Origin: Cystobacter ferrugineus
GTDB taxonomy: Bacteria; Myxococcota; Myxococcia; Myxococcales; Myxococcaceae
DNA length: 64,000 nucleotides
Direction of reading: 5' to 3'
Assembly: GCF_001887355.1 (NCBI RefSeq)
Contig: NZ_MPIN01000015.1
Location: 122,268 to 186,267, forward strand
Shown here: one piece after another, positions 19,925 through 27,362 of the stretch
Layout: the number at the start of each line of letters is the position of its first letter
Numbering within the stretch: position 1 is the stretch's first letter
Made by a program: the position numbers and the translations under genes
The notes under the pieces: generated by a model
Seen by the model: only the letters and a program-made list of their open reading frames with translations
Database searches by the model: none
Told to the model about the DNA's origin: nothing

Positions 19925-20866
19925 TCAGTCGTGATCCCTCGCGGCCTCCTCGGCCGAGCCGCCCACCGCCTCCACCGAGGTGCGCGCGGGCCGCGCGGGG
20001 ACCTTGGCGAAGGCCGACACGCGCGAGCCGATGTTCTCCGGCGTCGTCGCGGTGAGGCGGCGGCGCGCCCGGGCGATGGCGTCCTGCACCATGGAAGGAT
20101 CCGGGTGGTTCTTGAGGGTCTGCACCCACATCTCGATGGCCTTCTCGTTGTCACCCGCCTCGGCCTTGAGCTTGCCCGCCTCGAACATGGCGTGCGGGGC
20201 CAGCTCCGAGTCGCCAAAGCGCGTGAGCAGGTCCGCGTAGGCCAGCGAGGCCTCCTGCCGGAAGCGCTGCACCTCGGCGGTGCTCGGGGTGCCCTGGACC
20301 GACTGCATGTGCAGCGCCTGGGCCTGGAGGAAGAGCGCGTCGTCCACGAAGGCGCTGGTGGCGAAGCGCTCGACCAGCTTGCGCGACTCGAGCACGCACT
20401 GGCTGTAGTCCTGCAGCTCGAAGTACAGCTTGGCCACCTGGTAGTGCAGCTCGGCGCCCTGGGGCGGATTGCGCGCGAGCGCGGCGGTGAGCTGATCAAT
20501 GGCGCCGCGGGGGTCGCGGAAGTGCACCCGCAGCAGCTCGGCGAGCACCACCCGGGACTCCTGGGCCTCGGGGGACTCGGGACACTGGGTGATGAGCTCC
20601 TTGTAGACGCTCACCGCCTCCTTCACCTTGCGCAGCTCCAGCCAGTACACGTCCGCGGCGCCCTTGAGCGCGCGCGCCCGGAGCACCAGGGCCTGCGCAG
20701 AGTCATCCATGCGCAGCGCATCCAGCGCCTTGCGGTACTCCACGAGCGCCTCGTCGGGACGCTTGTCGTAGATGCAGTCTCGGGCGCGCTGCAGGTGATC
20801 GGTGGCGCCGTCCCGGGAGCAACCCGGGGCGAGCACGAGGGCCAGGAGGAGAAGGGAACGCCGCAC
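19925..20866 (-). CDS. TPR-repeat lipoprotein
   Basis: The start is GTG at 20866, overlapping the upstream stop by one base; 313 residues. Signal peptide with lipobox LAPGC near residue 16, so a type II-processed lipoprotein is predicted. The body consists of TPR-like helical repeats (DEALVEYRKALDAL, GAELHYQVAKLYFELQDYSQC, ASLAYADLLTRFGDSELAPHAMFEAGKL), as in outer-membrane assembly and divisome scaffolds. The C-terminal 30 residues are low complexity. It is the last gene of a run starting with lspA, lspA and lgt, the enzymes that would process it. Confidence 0.8.
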   Translation of the reverse strand: MRRSLLLLALVLAPGCSRDGATDHLQRARDCIYDKRPDEALVEYRKALDALRMDDSAQALVLRARALKGAADVYWLELRKVKEAVSVYKELITQCPESPEAQESRVVLAELLRVHFRDPRGAIDQLTAALARNPPQGAELHYQVAKLYFELQDYSQCVLESRKLVERFATSAFVDDALFLQAQALHMQSVQGTPSTAEVQRFRQEASLAYADLLTRFGDSELAPHAMFEAGKLKAEAGDNEKAIEMWVQTLKNHPDPSMVQDAIARARRRLTATTPENIGSRVSAFAKVPARPARTSVEAVGGSAEEAARDHD

Positions 20867-21117
20867 TAGCAGGTCTCCGGCGGGACGCGGACACACTCGG
20901 TGTCCAGACAACGGATGCACTCCAAGGGCCCCGGGATGTCCCTCACGCACAACGTCATGGTCGAGGACAGGGGGCAGTCCTCGGAGGCGACGCAACGGTA
21001 GGTCCGGCCCTCGTCATCTTGCACGGGTACGGGCCGGCACGCCTCGGAATCAGAGGGGCCACAGCCCGCGAGTCCGGTCACGGTGGCGAGGACGAGCGCT
21101 GTGATCCGGGTTCTCAC
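20866..21117 (-). CDS. Small Cys-rich lipoprotein
   Basis: 83 residues. Signal peptide MRTRITALVLATVTGLAGC with lipobox LAGC. The mature part has six further Cys (EACRP, YRCVAS, EDCPL, LCVRD, LECIRCLDTEC and the terminal C), suggesting disulfide bonds or metal binding in the periplasm. It is not recognised as a named family. It overlaps the TPR lipoprotein by one base (TAGTG), so the two are probably translated together. Confidence 0.7.
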   Translation of the reverse strand: MRTRITALVLATVTGLAGCGPSDSEACRPVPVQDDEGRTYRCVASEDCPLSSTMTLCVRDIPGPLECIRCLDTECVRVPPETC

Positions 21118-21177
21118 GGGGCCGGAGTTCTAGCCGGATTCGGCCGCTCCGTCACGCGCGCGACACCCTCCAGGGGC

Positions 21178-21555
21178 CTAGCGGCTCATCGCTCCCTGGA
21201 AGGCCGAGGAGAGGACCGTGCCCGCTGACGCCATGCGTTGAGCGCGTGCCTTCTCCTCCTGCCGCCGCAGCAGGTTCGCCATGCCCTTCAGATGCGCCTC
21301 CGACACCTGGCACTGGATGGCGGACACCTGCCCGTGCCGCTGCTCCAGCTCCTGCCACAGGTGCAACCGGGCCTGATTGCCCAGCAGCCGGACCTCCACG
21401 GCGTCGAACGCCGCGTCCATGCGCCGCTCATCCTCCTCGAGCAGCGCGAGCCGCGCCTGGGCTTCGTCCGGGGGGAAGTCGACCACGCATCCGCTCGCCA
21501 GCCAGAGCACCATCATCGCCCCCGCGAGCCTCCAGCGTCGTGTCCCTCCAGCCAT
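21178..21555 (-). CDS. Predicted lipoprotein with coiled-coil body
   Basis: The start at 21555 follows GAGG with a 6-nt spacer; 125 residues. Signal peptide ends with WLASGC, a lipobox. The mature protein is charged and helical, with heptad-like stretches ARLALLEEDERRMDAAFDAVE and LLRRQEEKARAQRM, so a coiled coil is likely. No family recognised. It lies in the same minus-strand run as lspA/lgt and other lipoprotein genes. Confidence 0.7.
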   Translation of the reverse strand: MAGGTRRWRLAGAMMVLWLASGCVVDFPPDEAQARLALLEEDERRMDAAFDAVEVRLLGNQARLHLWQELEQRHGQVSAIQCQVSEAHLKGMANLLRRQEEKARAQRMASAGTVLSSAFQGAMSR

Positions 21556-21715
21556 CACCCACCTCAGGTTGTCTGGTCCAATGCCAGTTCGCGTCCGCGA
21601 AGGCCGGGAGAGGTCCTCGCGCGGCGCGCAACCTAGGGAGCCCACCGCCTGGGGGGAACCACCACGTGCGACGGGTTGACGTTTTGGGCGGCCGAAGGCT
21701 CAACACCCGACAGAG

Positions 21716-22225
21716 TCAGGGCACGCGCCGGTGTCGGAGGATGAACTCACACACCTCACGCGCCGCGCCGAAGCCCGCCGCCCGCTGTGCGACATAGTGT
21801 ACCCGGGAGCGCACCTCGTCCGGGGCCTCGGGGGGCGCCGCCGAGAAGCCCACCGCCTGGAGCAGCGGCAGATCCACCAGCTCATCCCCCATGTAGCCGC
21901 ACCGCTCCGGCGTCACCTTCAGCAACTCCAGCAGCGTCTCGAAGTGCGCCACCTTGTCCTGACTGCCGAAGTGCACGTGCTTGATGCCCAGCGACTGCAT
22001 CCGCATCTGCGCCGAGAGGCTGTCCCCGCCGGAGATGGCCGCCACCTCGATGCCCGCCTCCTGCAGCCGCTTGATGCCCATGCCGTCGCGCACGCTGTAC
22101 ATCTGCGTCCAGCCCGAGTTGGGCACCCAGAAGATGCGTCCATCCGTGAGCGTGCCGTCGATGTCGAAGATCATCACCGACAGCCCGCTCACCCGCGCCT
22201 TGAGCGACTCGAGGTCCTGGTTCAT
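21716..22225 (-). CDS. kdsC: 3-deoxy-D-manno-octulosonate 8-phosphate phosphatase (KdsC type)
   Basis: 169 residues, a minimal HAD phosphatase without cap, as in KdsC, which acts as a tetramer and hydrolyses KDO-8-phosphate for lipopolysaccharide inner-core synthesis. Motifs: nucleophile MIFDIDGTLTDG near residues 18-29, AISGGDS (Ser/Thr motif II), Lys in SQDKVAHFE and YMGDELVDLPLL (motif IV). The spacing to the upstream repeat-containing gene is 12 nt, so co-transcription is likely. KDO-phosphatase function fits the envelope theme of this operon, although a related sugar phosphate cannot be excluded. Confidence 0.88.
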   Translation of the reverse strand: MNQDLESLKARVSGLSVMIFDIDGTLTDGRIFWVPNSGWTQMYSVRDGMGIKRLQEAGIEVAAISGGDSLSAQMRMQSLGIKHVHFGSQDKVAHFETLLELLKVTPERCGYMGDELVDLPLLQAVGFSAAPPEAPDEVRSRVHYVAQRAAGFGAAREVCEFILRHRRVP

Positions 22226-22237
22226 CCGCGCGGGCGC

Positions 22238-23212
22238 CTACTTGGGCACGGCCTTGAGCACGGCCTTGCCATCCTTGATGACGACCTTGAACTCCACCGA
22301 GTTCGCCTTGTGCTGCTTCATCAACTCCGGCACCTGCTTGCGCAGCGAGGCGGCCACGGAGTCGTAGCTCATCTTGGAGGTGTCCTCCTTGTTGTTGCGC
22401 TTGGCCGCCACGTAGGCGTCGTACACGGACTTGAGCCGGGCGTCGGACAGGTCGCTCGAGCCGGACGCGGAGGCCGGACGTGCCGCGGGCGCGCGGGCGG
22501 CGGGACGGGCCGCCACGGGCGCCACGGAGGGCACCAGGGGCTTGACCGCGGGAGCCACCGGCGCCACCGCCGGCACCAGGGGCGCGATGGCCGGAATGAC
22601 GGGCGCCACGGAGGGCACCAGGGGCTTGACCGCGGGAGCCACCGGCGCCACCGCCGGCACCAGGGGCGCCACGGAGGGCACCAGCGGGGCCACCGCCGGC
22701 ACGCCGCGCACGGGCGGCGAGTCCGACTCATCATCGGGCAGCTCCACCACGTTCTGGCTGCGCGGCCTGTCGGAGCCCGACTTCTCGCTGCGGCGGCGGG
22801 CCTTGGCCACGTCCCGCTTGTAGGTGCCGTTCTCGATTTCCTGCATCGTGCGCTGCCACAGCCGCTCGTAGGTGGTGAACTTGCCGTGGATGCTCTGCAC
22901 GCGGAACTTCGCCGAGGTGTTGCGCACGAAGCTGCTCTTGAGCCGCATCACGCGCTTCTTCAAATCCTCGTACTGCCGCGTCGGCGGGACGCGCTCGTTG
23001 CCCATGAAGTAGTGCTCATAGGCCACCTTGAGCGCCGCGATCTCCTCCTCGATGGCCTCACACTCCTGGAACGTCACCTCGCTGCCCGACATGGTGGGCA
23101 TGCCGGACTTCGTGTCGCCGCTGGTGGCGGCCAGCTTGGCGGCGGACTTGGCCGAGGTACCAATCTTCGCGGCCTGATTCTTCGTGGACGACTTCGCGGA
23201 CTCGTACGCCAT
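22238..23212 (-). CDS. Myxobacterial conserved protein with Pro-Val-Ala repeats
   Basis: About 324 residues from the ATG at 23212; a GTG two codons earlier is possible. It has three parts. Residues 1-140 are helical and charged (FQECEAIEEEIAALKVAYEHYF, RQYEDLKKRVMRLKSS). The centre, about 160-255, is a low-complexity linker of VAPLVP/AVKPLVPS repeats coded by an 84-bp DNA repeat. The C-terminus, about 260-324, is a compact domain (LSDARLKSVYDAYVAAKRNN...VEFKVVIKDGKAVLKAVPK) that I recall from a Myxococcus family named after MXAN_5187. No signal peptide is seen. Its place between lgt and kdsC is suggestive, but the function is unknown. Confidence 0.75.
   Translation of the reverse strand: MAYESAKSSTKNQAAKIGTSAKSAAKLAATSGDTKSGMPTMSGSEVTFQECEAIEEEIAALKVAYEHYFMGNERVPPTRQYEDLKKRVMRLKSSFVRNTSAKFRVQSIHGKFTTYERLWQRTMQEIENGTYKRDVAKARRRSEKSGSDRPRSQNVVELPDDESDSPPVRGVPAVAPLVPSVAPLVPAVAPVAPAVKPLVPSVAPVIPAIAPLVPAVAPVAPAVKPLVPSVAPVAARPAARAPAARPASASGSSDLSDARLKSVYDAYVAAKRNNKEDTSKMSYDSVAASLRKQVPELMKQHKANSVEFKVVIKDGKAVLKAVPK
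22515..22669. repeat. 84-bp direct repeat inside the coding sequence
   Basis: A 71-bp block at 22515-22585 recurs without a difference at 22599-22669, a period of 84 bp. It keeps frame and codes for 28-residue Pro/Val/Ala units. Shorter partial units lie on both sides. The exact identity implies recent duplication, and copy number may vary between strains. Confidence 0.85.
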
Positions 23213-23262
23213 GGGCACCCACGAGTGTCCCCAAGACGCGCGCTCCGATCAACCTCGCAGCC

Positions 23263-24579
23263 TCACGCGGGGCTGGGAGTCGGTCCCACGCCCGGCAGCT
23301 CACCGACCTGGCGGATCCGCCGGTACAACAAAGTAGCGCCAAAAGTGAACATGCACAGCGAGATGAACTGGCTGGTGGAGATGTTGTACCAGGCCTCCAG
23401 GGGCACCGCGTCGGCCAGACGCGATGCGCCAAGCGACTCGAGCAGGCCGTGCAGGGTGCCGCGCTCGGTGTCCCCGCGGAACAGCTCCACCGTGGTGCGC
23501 AGCACCGCGTAGCACATGAGCCACAGGGCGAAGATCTGCCCGTGGAAGCGCCGGTAGCGCCGTGCGTACAGGAGCGCACAGAAGAGCACGAGCTGCCCGA
23601 CGGACTCGTAGATTTGCGTGGGGTAGACCGGCAGGGTGGTGCCGTGCTGGGCCACCCACTCGGAGATGCGCACCGCGCCCGGGACGGGGTAGTGGAGGAT
23701 CAGCCCGGAGTCCGGCAGGACGAAGCGCCCATCCTGGGCCTGGGACTGGAAGGCGAGGCTGGAGGAGCCCGAGAGCCGGCCGAAGAGATCCTGGGCGAAC
23801 CCCGCGCCCGGGAAGCGGGCCATGAAGCGCGCGCCGGACGCGGCGACATCGCCCCAGCAGCACCCGGCGGAGAAGCACCCGAGCCGGCCCAGGCACTGGC
23901 CGAGCGACACCGTGGGAATGGCCACGTCCGCCAGCCGCAGGAAGTCCATGCCGTTGCGGCGCGCGAAGAGCCACGCCGCCAGGGCCGCGCCGATGAGGCC
24001 GCCGTAGAACACGAGCCCACCGCCCAGCGAGAACACCTGCGTCCAGTCGCGCGCGTAGTCCCTCCAGTTGACGAGCACGAAGAGGACGCGGCTGCCCACC
24101 AGACCCCCCACGAGCACGTGGAAGCCCAGGTCCAGTACCGCCTCACGCTTGCGCGGCCCCTCGGTGTCCACCCACTGGCCGCCCCCGGACGCATCCGGCA
24201 CCCACGACATCGAGCGCCACTCGTCCTGGGCCAGCCGCGACGCCACCGACATCGCCGTGAGGAAGCCGGCGGCCAGCAACAACCCGTAGGTGTGCACGGG
24301 GATGCCCTGGCCCTGGCCGCCGGGGATGGCGTCCGCGGGCAGGGCGTAGCGCAGACCGACGAAGGCCAGCCCCGCCGCGACGGCGCCATAGCCGAGCGCG
24401 CGCGTGAGCCGCTGTTCGGACGTGGGCGGCGTGGCCTTCCCTCTCCCCTCGGACGACGGGCCCTCGGCGCCGAGCCAGCCGTTGCGGGCGATGGACACCA
24501 CCGCGACGAGCGCCACCACGTACAGCAGGAGCTGCGAGGCGAGCGAGGTGAAGGTGAAGTGGATGAGGACGGGAAGCAT
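23263..24579 (-). CDS. lgt: Prolipoprotein diacylglyceryl transferase, enlarged form
   Basis: 438 residues against roughly 260-300 for most Lgt proteins. It transfers diacylglycerol from phosphatidylglycerol to the lipobox Cys, the first step of lipoprotein maturation. Core motifs are present: HTYGLLLAAG (about 93-102), GGLVFYGGLIGA, the signature LGRLGCFSAGCCWG and LPVYPTQIYES. About seven membrane helices are expected. The extra length is an N-terminal helix plus hydrophilic linker (about 1-90), a loop around 120-145, and about 60 residues after the signature. The usual His of the FHGG motif is Tyr here (FYGG). It is 79 nt downstream of lspA-2. Confidence 0.93.
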   Translation of the reverse strand: MLPVLIHFTFTSLASQLLLYVVALVAVVSIARNGWLGAEGPSSEGRGKATPPTSEQRLTRALGYGAVAAGLAFVGLRYALPADAIPGGQGQGIPVHTYGLLLAAGFLTAMSVASRLAQDEWRSMSWVPDASGGGQWVDTEGPRKREAVLDLGFHVLVGGLVGSRVLFVLVNWRDYARDWTQVFSLGGGLVFYGGLIGAALAAWLFARRNGMDFLRLADVAIPTVSLGQCLGRLGCFSAGCCWGDVAASGARFMARFPGAGFAQDLFGRLSGSSSLAFQSQAQDGRFVLPDSGLILHYPVPGAVRISEWVAQHGTTLPVYPTQIYESVGQLVLFCALLYARRYRRFHGQIFALWLMCYAVLRTTVELFRGDTERGTLHGLLESLGASRLADAVPLEAWYNISTSQFISLCMFTFGATLLYRRIRQVGELPGVGPTPSPA

Positions 24580-24658
24580 GATGGGGGAGCCTCGGAAAGC
24601 GCGCGGCCCGACAGCCTAGCCGGTCAGGGCGTCCGGACGAAAAGGGCCGCCCGGCGGC

Positions 24659-25279
24659 TCAGGAGCCGAGCCGTGCGGACTTGTTCTCCGCCGGCGTCTC
24701 CTCCTTGCGCACGAAGGCATCCACCAGCAGCAGCCCCACGCCCACCACGATGGCCGAGTCGGCCACGTTGAACGAGGGCCACGCGGCCTTGTCGTACCAA
24801 TGGGCCTCGAGGAAATCGATGACGAAGGCCCGGGCGAGCCGGTCGATGTAGTTGCCCAGCGCGCCACCGAGCACCAGTGGCAGGCCCCACAGCGCCCAGC
24901 GCTCCTTCGGATCCTTCCCACTGAGCTTGCTGAAGTACCAGGTGATGAACACCACGGCGCCCAGGCTCACCACATGGAAGAGCGGTCCCCGGATGTGGGG
25001 CGGCAGGCTGCGGAACATCCCCCAGGCGGCGCCTGGGTTCTCCGCGTAGCGCAGGCGGAAGAACGAGGGGGAGATCTCGATGTGCCGCTTGGACCGGAAG
25101 TGCAGTCCGTCATAGCCCGGCGGGGGCGGATCGCCATACATCGCCGACAGCCGCTCGCCCAGCGTGGGCCGGTCATCGAAGCGCGTGGTGAGCTCACGCA
25201 CGACGAGGTACTTCGTCCACTGATCCAGAACGATGACGCCGAGCGCCACCGACAACAGGAGAAGGTATTTACGGGGCAC
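24659..25279 (-). CDS. lspA: Signal peptidase II, second tandem copy
   Basis: 206 residues from GTG at 25279, which lies 11 nt after the stop of the first copy; longer frames upstream overlap that gene. An aspartic protease of the inner membrane that removes signal peptides from lipidated prolipoproteins. The motif block YAENPGAAWGMF, the first catalytic Asp in GGALGNYIDR and the second in FNVAD are intact. A periplasmic insertion of about 50 residues after helix 1 (about 30-85) makes it longer than the usual 160-170 residues. It differs from copy 1 mainly in this insertion and loop regions. Confidence 0.92.
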   Translation of the reverse strand: MPRKYLLLLSVALGVIVLDQWTKYLVVRELTTRFDDRPTLGERLSAMYGDPPPPGYDGLHFRSKRHIEISPSFFRLRYAENPGAAWGMFRSLPPHIRGPLFHVVSLGAVVFITWYFSKLSGKDPKERWALWGLPLVLGGALGNYIDRLARAFVIDFLEAHWYDKAAWPSFNVADSAIVVGVGLLLVDAFVRKEETPAENKSARLGS

Positions 25280-25290
25280 GGGCTGGCGGC

Positions 25291-25911
25291 TTACACCACC
25301 TGGCCCCCCGGCGTCACGGATTCCACGGGCTGGCGCGTCAGGAAGGAATCGAGCAGCAACAGCCCCACCCCCACGCAGATGGCCGCGTCGGCCACGTTGA
25401 AGGTGGGCCAGCGCATCCCCGGCTGGTTGCGCCAGTGCCAGTCGATGAAGTCGATGACGTAGCCGCGCAGGAGCCGATCCACGAAGTTGCCCAGCGCGCC
25501 GCCGGTGACGAGCGCCAGCGCCCAGCGCGACCGGACCTGATCCGGCGTCAGCTTCAGGTACATGTAGAGGATGAAGCCGAGCGCGACGAGGCTCACCACG
25601 TGGAAGAAGGGCCGGCGCACCCCCTCGGGCAGGTTGGCGAACATCCCCCACGCCGCCCCGGGGTTCTCCACGTAGCGGAAGTGCCAGTAGTCCTCGATGA
25701 AGCGGTAGGGCCGGGTCGAGCGGCGGAACGCCCCCTCCACGGGAGGATCGTTGTCCAGGTTGCGCTCGGACAGGAAGCCTTCCAACCGGGCCAGGCCCGT
25801 GCGCCCGTCGAGCGCCTCCGTCAGATGGGCCACGGCCAGGTACTTGGTCACCTGGTCGGCGGCGAGGGTGGCGAGGCCCACGAGGATGAGGACACGAAAG
25901 TGTTTCACCAT
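25291..25911 (-). CDS. lspA: Signal peptidase II, first tandem copy
   Basis: 206 residues from the ATG at 25911. It has the same architecture as the following copy: helix 1 (VLILVGLATLAADQVTKYLAV), a long insertion rich in charged residues, YVENPGAAWGMF, GGALGNFVDR and FNVADAAI with both catalytic Asp. Both copies look active. Multiple lspA genes are known in Myxococcus xanthus, where some paralogues go with production of the LspA inhibitor myxovirescin; whether these copies give resistance is untested. It is the first gene of the minus-strand lipoprotein-processing run and diverges from the FAM210-like gene. Confidence 0.93.
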   Translation of the reverse strand: MVKHFRVLILVGLATLAADQVTKYLAVAHLTEALDGRTGLARLEGFLSERNLDNDPPVEGAFRRSTRPYRFIEDYWHFRYVENPGAAWGMFANLPEGVRRPFFHVVSLVALGFILYMYLKLTPDQVRSRWALALVTGGALGNFVDRLLRGYVIDFIDWHWRNQPGMRWPTFNVADAAICVGVGLLLLDSFLTRQPVESVTPGGQVV

Positions 25912-26025
25912 GAGACCTCTACCTCTACCCCGGCCGCCTGGATCCTGACAATCCGCCCCACCCTGGAGACGGACAGGCGACAGGCTCGCTCGCTGGCTTC
26001 CCGGAAGTGGGGCATGGTGGGGGCA

Positions 26026-26388
26026 ATGGCGACTGTTGAACCTCCCGTGACCCCGAATCCAGACCTGACGCCCACTCCCTCGGCCTCCGTGAAGCCCAAG
26101 CCCAAGCTCATGGAGCGCCTCCAGGAGTTCATCACCCGCTATGGCATGTTGGCCGTCGTGGTGCACTGGGGCCTCTTCAGCCTCTTCCTCGTGGGCTTCA
26201 TGCTGCTCATCCACGCGGGCTTCAAGGTGGAGAGCGCCGCGGGCGCCGCGGGCACCTTCACGGGCGCCTACCTCGCCTGCCAGGCCATCAAGATTCCCCG
26301 CTTCGCCCTCACCTTCGCCGTCACCCCGCTCATCGACCGGCTCATCCAGCGGATACGCCAGAAGAAGCAGCAGCCCCCCACGCCGTGA
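26026..26388 (+). CDS. Small membrane protein, FAM210/DUF1279-like
   Basis: 120 residues from ATG 26026 (an ATG at 26014 is also in frame). A proline-rich N-terminal 30 residues precede ERLQEFITRYGMLAVVVHWGLFSLFLVGFMLL, one helix, then a Gly/Ala-rich stretch and a second hydrophobic segment ending in PRFALTFAVTPLIDRLIQRI. The order YG-hairpin-hydrophobic-TPLIDR resembles DUF1279/FAM210 proteins; the match is by eye. It overlaps the Mut7-C gene by four bases (GTGA). Role unknown. Confidence 0.7.
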   Translation: MATVEPPVTPNPDLTPTPSASVKPKPKLMERLQEFITRYGMLAVVVHWGLFSLFLVGFMLLIHAGFKVESAAGAAGTFTGAYLACQAIKIPRFALTFAVTPLIDRLIQRIRQKKQQPPTP

Positions 26389-27125
26389 GCCCCCTCACGC
26401 TGCGCTTCCACGGCCCCCTCAACGACTTCCTCGCCCCGGAGCGCCGGGGCGTCGAGTTCGCCCATCCCCTGCCCGCGCCGTGCTCGGTGAAGGATCTCAT
26501 CGAGTCGCTCGGCCCGCCTCACCCCGAGGTGGACGTGGTGCTCGTGGATGGCGCGGCGGTGGACTTCTCCCACCGCGTCCAGCGCGGACAGCGCATCTGC
26601 GTCCATCCCCCCGACTGCCCTCCCGAGGAGACGCCCTCGCTCCGCGTGGGCCCGCCCGCCCTGAGCGAGCCGCGCTTCCTGCTCGACGTGGGCCTGGGCC
26701 GGCTCGCGTCCCTGCTGCGCATGCTCGGCTTCGACACCGTGTGGCGCAACGACTTCGCGGATGACGTGCTGGCCCGGCGCTCGCGCGACGAGCAGCGCAT
26801 CCTGCTCACCCGGGACCTGGGAGTGCTCAAGCGCTCCGAGGTGGTGCACGGCTACTTCCCCCGCGAGACGAACCCCTCGCGGCAACTGCCCGAGGTGGCG
26901 CGGCGCTACGGACTCGTCCCACGCATGCGCCCCTTCACCCGCTGCCTCGCCTGCAACACGCCGCTCGCCGGCGCGTCCCCCGACGAGGTACGCGGACGCG
27001 TGCCCGAGCGGGTGCTCGCGACGTTCTCCAGCTTCCAGCACTGCCCCGGCTGCCAGCGCGTCTTCTGGGCGGGCTCCCACCACGACCGCATGCGGGCGCT
27101 CATCGACTCGCTGCGCGGGGTGTAG
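26385..27125 (+). CDS. Mut7-C RNase-domain protein with ubiquitin-like N-terminus
   Basis: 246 residues from GTG overlapping the upstream stop. Residues 1-82 form a ubiquitin/ThiS-like fold (LTLRFHGPLNDFLAPERRG, VLVDGAAVDFSHRVQRGQRICVHPP). Residues 95-240 are a Mut7-C domain: FLLDVGLGRLASLLRMLGFDT, ILLTRDLGVLKR and a zinc-ribbon end CLACN...CPGCQRVFW. Mut7-C is a PIN-fold predicted RNase; D in LLD and in TRD are likely acidic catalytic residues. The fusion to a ubiquitin-like N-terminal domain is a known bacterial arrangement. The substrate is unknown. Confidence 0.88.
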   Translation: MSPLTLRFHGPLNDFLAPERRGVEFAHPLPAPCSVKDLIESLGPPHPEVDVVLVDGAAVDFSHRVQRGQRICVHPPDCPPEETPSLRVGPPALSEPRFLLDVGLGRLASLLRMLGFDTVWRNDFADDVLARRSRDEQRILLTRDLGVLKRSEVVHGYFPRETNPSRQLPEVARRYGLVPRMRPFTRCLACNTPLAGASPDEVRGRVPERVLATFSSFQHCPGCQRVFWAGSHHDRMRALIDSLRGV

Positions 27126-27170
27126 TACTCCCACCCTCGTCGTCGTTGCCGCACCAAGGAGCTGGTCCTC

Positions 27171-27335
27171 ATGAAGAAGTATCGCTGCATCCCCTGTGGT
27201 CACATCTACGATCCCGCCGTGGGCGACCCGGACTCCGGCATTCCTCCGGGCACGGCCTTCGAGCAGATTCCAGACGACTGGTACTGCCCGGATTGCGGCG
27301 CGACGAAGGCGGACTTCGAGCCGTACGACAACTGA
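27171..27335 (+). CDS. Rubredoxin
   Basis: 54 residues, the typical size. Two iron-binding loops, [12 protein letters not shown] and [12 protein letters not shown], supply four Cys for one Fe; the aromatic core and DDWYCPDCG motif are standard. Rubredoxin carries single electrons in the cytoplasm, for example to alkane hydroxylases or peroxide-detoxifying enzymes. The start ATG lies 45 nt after the Mut7-C gene and after a CAAGGAGCTGG site. No obvious redox partner is adjacent. The stop codon is part of an inverted repeat shared with the convergent LysR gene. Confidence 0.95.
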   Translation: MKKYRCIPCGHIYDPAVGDPDSGIPPGTAFEQIPDDWYCPDCGATKADFEPYDN

Positions 27336-27362
27336 GCCCCACCTCGGGCCAGCGCGGGCTCA
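27333..27362. terminator. Inverted repeat built from two stop codons
   Basis: TGAGCCC at 27333-27339 is the reverse complement of GGGCTCA at 27356-27362. The left arm contains the rubredoxin stop and the right arm the LysR stop. A short bidirectional terminator is plausible; the stem is only 7 bp, so confidence is limited. Confidence 0.4.

Noticed and set aside
18700-20499. Long minus-strand frame over the DUF6929-like gene
   Set aside because: Its composition is Arg/Ser/Pro-rich, with no motif, and it overlaps two supported genes.
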